A DNA stretch of 64,000 nt, taken from NCBI RefSeq assembly GCF_030463565.1, contig NC_134644.1, positions 151,553,967-151,617,966 of the forward strand, written 5' to 3'. A program made the position numbers and the translations under genes. The notes below the pieces were generated by a model. That model was not told the origin of the DNA, searched no databases, and saw nothing but the letters and a program-made list of their open reading frames with translations. Shown here piece by piece: positions 63,011 through 64,000 of the stretch (positions are counted from its first letter, which is position 1; every line of letters begins with the position of its first letter). Origin of the DNA: Pelecanus crispus. Its lineage: Eukaryota > Chordata > Aves > Pelecaniformes > Pelecanidae.

Positions 63011-64000
63011 GGAGACACCTTTCTAAGATTAAAAATGCTTAATGTTTCATGTGAAAGTTAAAATATACGTATGTGGAAACTGTCCAAGCAATCAAAGGTA
63101 TGAGACTGTTCTGGTACATGACTAGCTAAATCAAGTTTAAAAAAAAATATTTTCTATATTTAATTCCTTTTTACCAATTGTTTTATCATGATTAACAGAT
63201 TTTTTTAGAACTATTTTCCCAACAGTCATTCATACCAATCACAGATGCTGCTAACTGACTCATTAGAGGCTGGCATCATGACCAGAATCCATCAGTGTTG
63301 CATTTCACTCTTAATCCTACAGAGGACAATTCCTATTTGCTCCCTGCCTTAAAGTAAACCACTGAATACTCCAACAATTGCAAGAAATAACCTGTTCCTT
63401 TCAGTCCTACAACAGAACATAGGTTCATTATGATGATATTTGTTTAGAGAGGGATGCGCTAAGCAGCTGCCGAACTGAAAAGCCGAATGCAAACATCACA
63501 ACATCACAAAGGAGAGCCTGTGTCTTCAGCAACTGTTCAATTTTGAGGAAATCCGGTAACATTGTTAGTGCACAAACCACTGTCCAGGTAATCTCTAGAC
63601 CCACCCTAGAAGCTTCTGTCACTTGTATATTCTTGCAAGAGAGCCTTACCTCTCCATAAGCAGAATCAAGACCCACAGCTCTATTAGAGGTGCTCTGGTC
63701 AGTGTGCAGTCCCCGGAGAACTAAAGCCAGAGGAGAACATGGCTACAGTACAGAGCACTGCCTAGCTGTCCTTGTATAAATCTAGGGCCAAAGCTTAGAT
63801 CCTTAAAATGCATATCATCTGCCATCGACACTCCTGCTGAAGCTGCTCACAGTCATTTGCAGAGAATGGCTATACAAGTCTTAGTTGAGCAAGCGCAAAC
63901 AATAAGGAATGCCGCCCAATGTGTATGGCGCTCACCCCGAGCAAAGGGAGACTGGTCCTTCAGCTGTCCCTCCTACTGCTAATACTTAATACCTAAATAC

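Larger units (their letters stand above)
60088..64000 (-). other. SNX31 5' intron, runs off the window
   Basis: The sequence was searched by eye on the minus strand for the missing PX N-terminal exons (expected Tyr-rich, ending in WNEQ or similar before a GT). No match was found, so they probably lie past 64000. The region includes the MIR-like element at 61.4 kb and a GC-richer stretch at 62.0-62.6 kb with overlapping plus-strand frames of 109-150 codons, which I cannot assign. Confidence 0.6.

Noticed and set aside
63428-63676. Possible upstream SNX31 exon ending at a gtaagg donor (63654)
   Set aside because: The translation in all three phases does not resemble the expected PX N-terminus (Tyr-rich, ending near WNEQ). 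The donor alone is not enough.
1-64000. Prokaryote-style features: operons, CRISPR arrays, ribosome binding sites, phage or insertion sequences
   Set aside because: The window is vertebrate nuclear DNA with spliced genes. Short tandem repeats present are micro- and minisatellites without CRISPR-like spacing.
1-64000. tRNA, rRNA, microRNA or snoRNA genes
   Set aside because: I looked for B-box-like ggttcga strings with a cloverleaf and for obvious long hairpins in introns. Nothing convincing was found. A covariance-model search would be needed to exclude small intronic RNAs.

Overview
The window is vertebrate nuclear DNA, most likely from a bird. The evidence is spliced genes with GT/AG introns, an AT-rich background, one large CpG island, and LINEs of the CR1 family in both young and decayed copies, together with MIR-like SINE remnants. 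Two protein-coding genes can be read exon by exon. Both are on the minus strand and lie head-to-tail. They are ANKRD46 (complete coding sequence, 13444-19803, CpG-island promoter near 32-33.3 kb) and SNX31 (35343-60087, 12 coding exons; the first coding exons lie beyond the right edge or were not found). From memory, the same two genes are neighbours in the same order on human chromosome 8q22.3, so this looks like conserved amniote synteny.

Layout. 1 to about 11.6 kb: no gene recognised; a MIR-like SINE near 3.3-3.5 kb, a 16-bp minisatellite at 9.7 kb, and one unassigned open frame at 6.6-7.0 kb. About 11.6-13.4 kb: probable ANKRD46 3'UTR. 13.4-19.8 kb: three ANKRD46 coding exons encoding 228 aa. 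19.8-32.7 kb: probable first intron of ANKRD46, holding CR1 relics (27.2, 28.1-28.4 and 28.9-29.4 kb), an unassigned GC-rich open stretch (28.4-28.8 kb) and a CpG-containing exon-like patch (26.0-26.3 kb). 32.0-33.3 kb: CpG island with GC-rich short tandem repeats. 33.3-34.1 kb: a young, 5'-truncated CR1 with a readable reverse-transcriptase tail and a perfect inverted repeat at its 5' edge. 35.3-60.1 kb: SNX31 exons. 60.1-64.0 kb: 5' intron of SNX31 with a MIR-like SINE and an unassigned GC-richer stretch.

Functionally, SNX31 is an endosomal cargo adaptor (PX plus FERM-like module, SNX17 family). ANKRD46 is a small ankyrin-repeat protein with one C-terminal membrane helix. Nothing in the sequence links the two beyond adjacency. 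I found no evidence of a new multi-gene system. The most checkable oddities are a tandem splice donor in SNX31, the inverted repeat at the CR1 boundary, and the unassigned exon-like or open stretches in introns. All family comparisons rest on memory of the protein and repeat families; no alignment was run.
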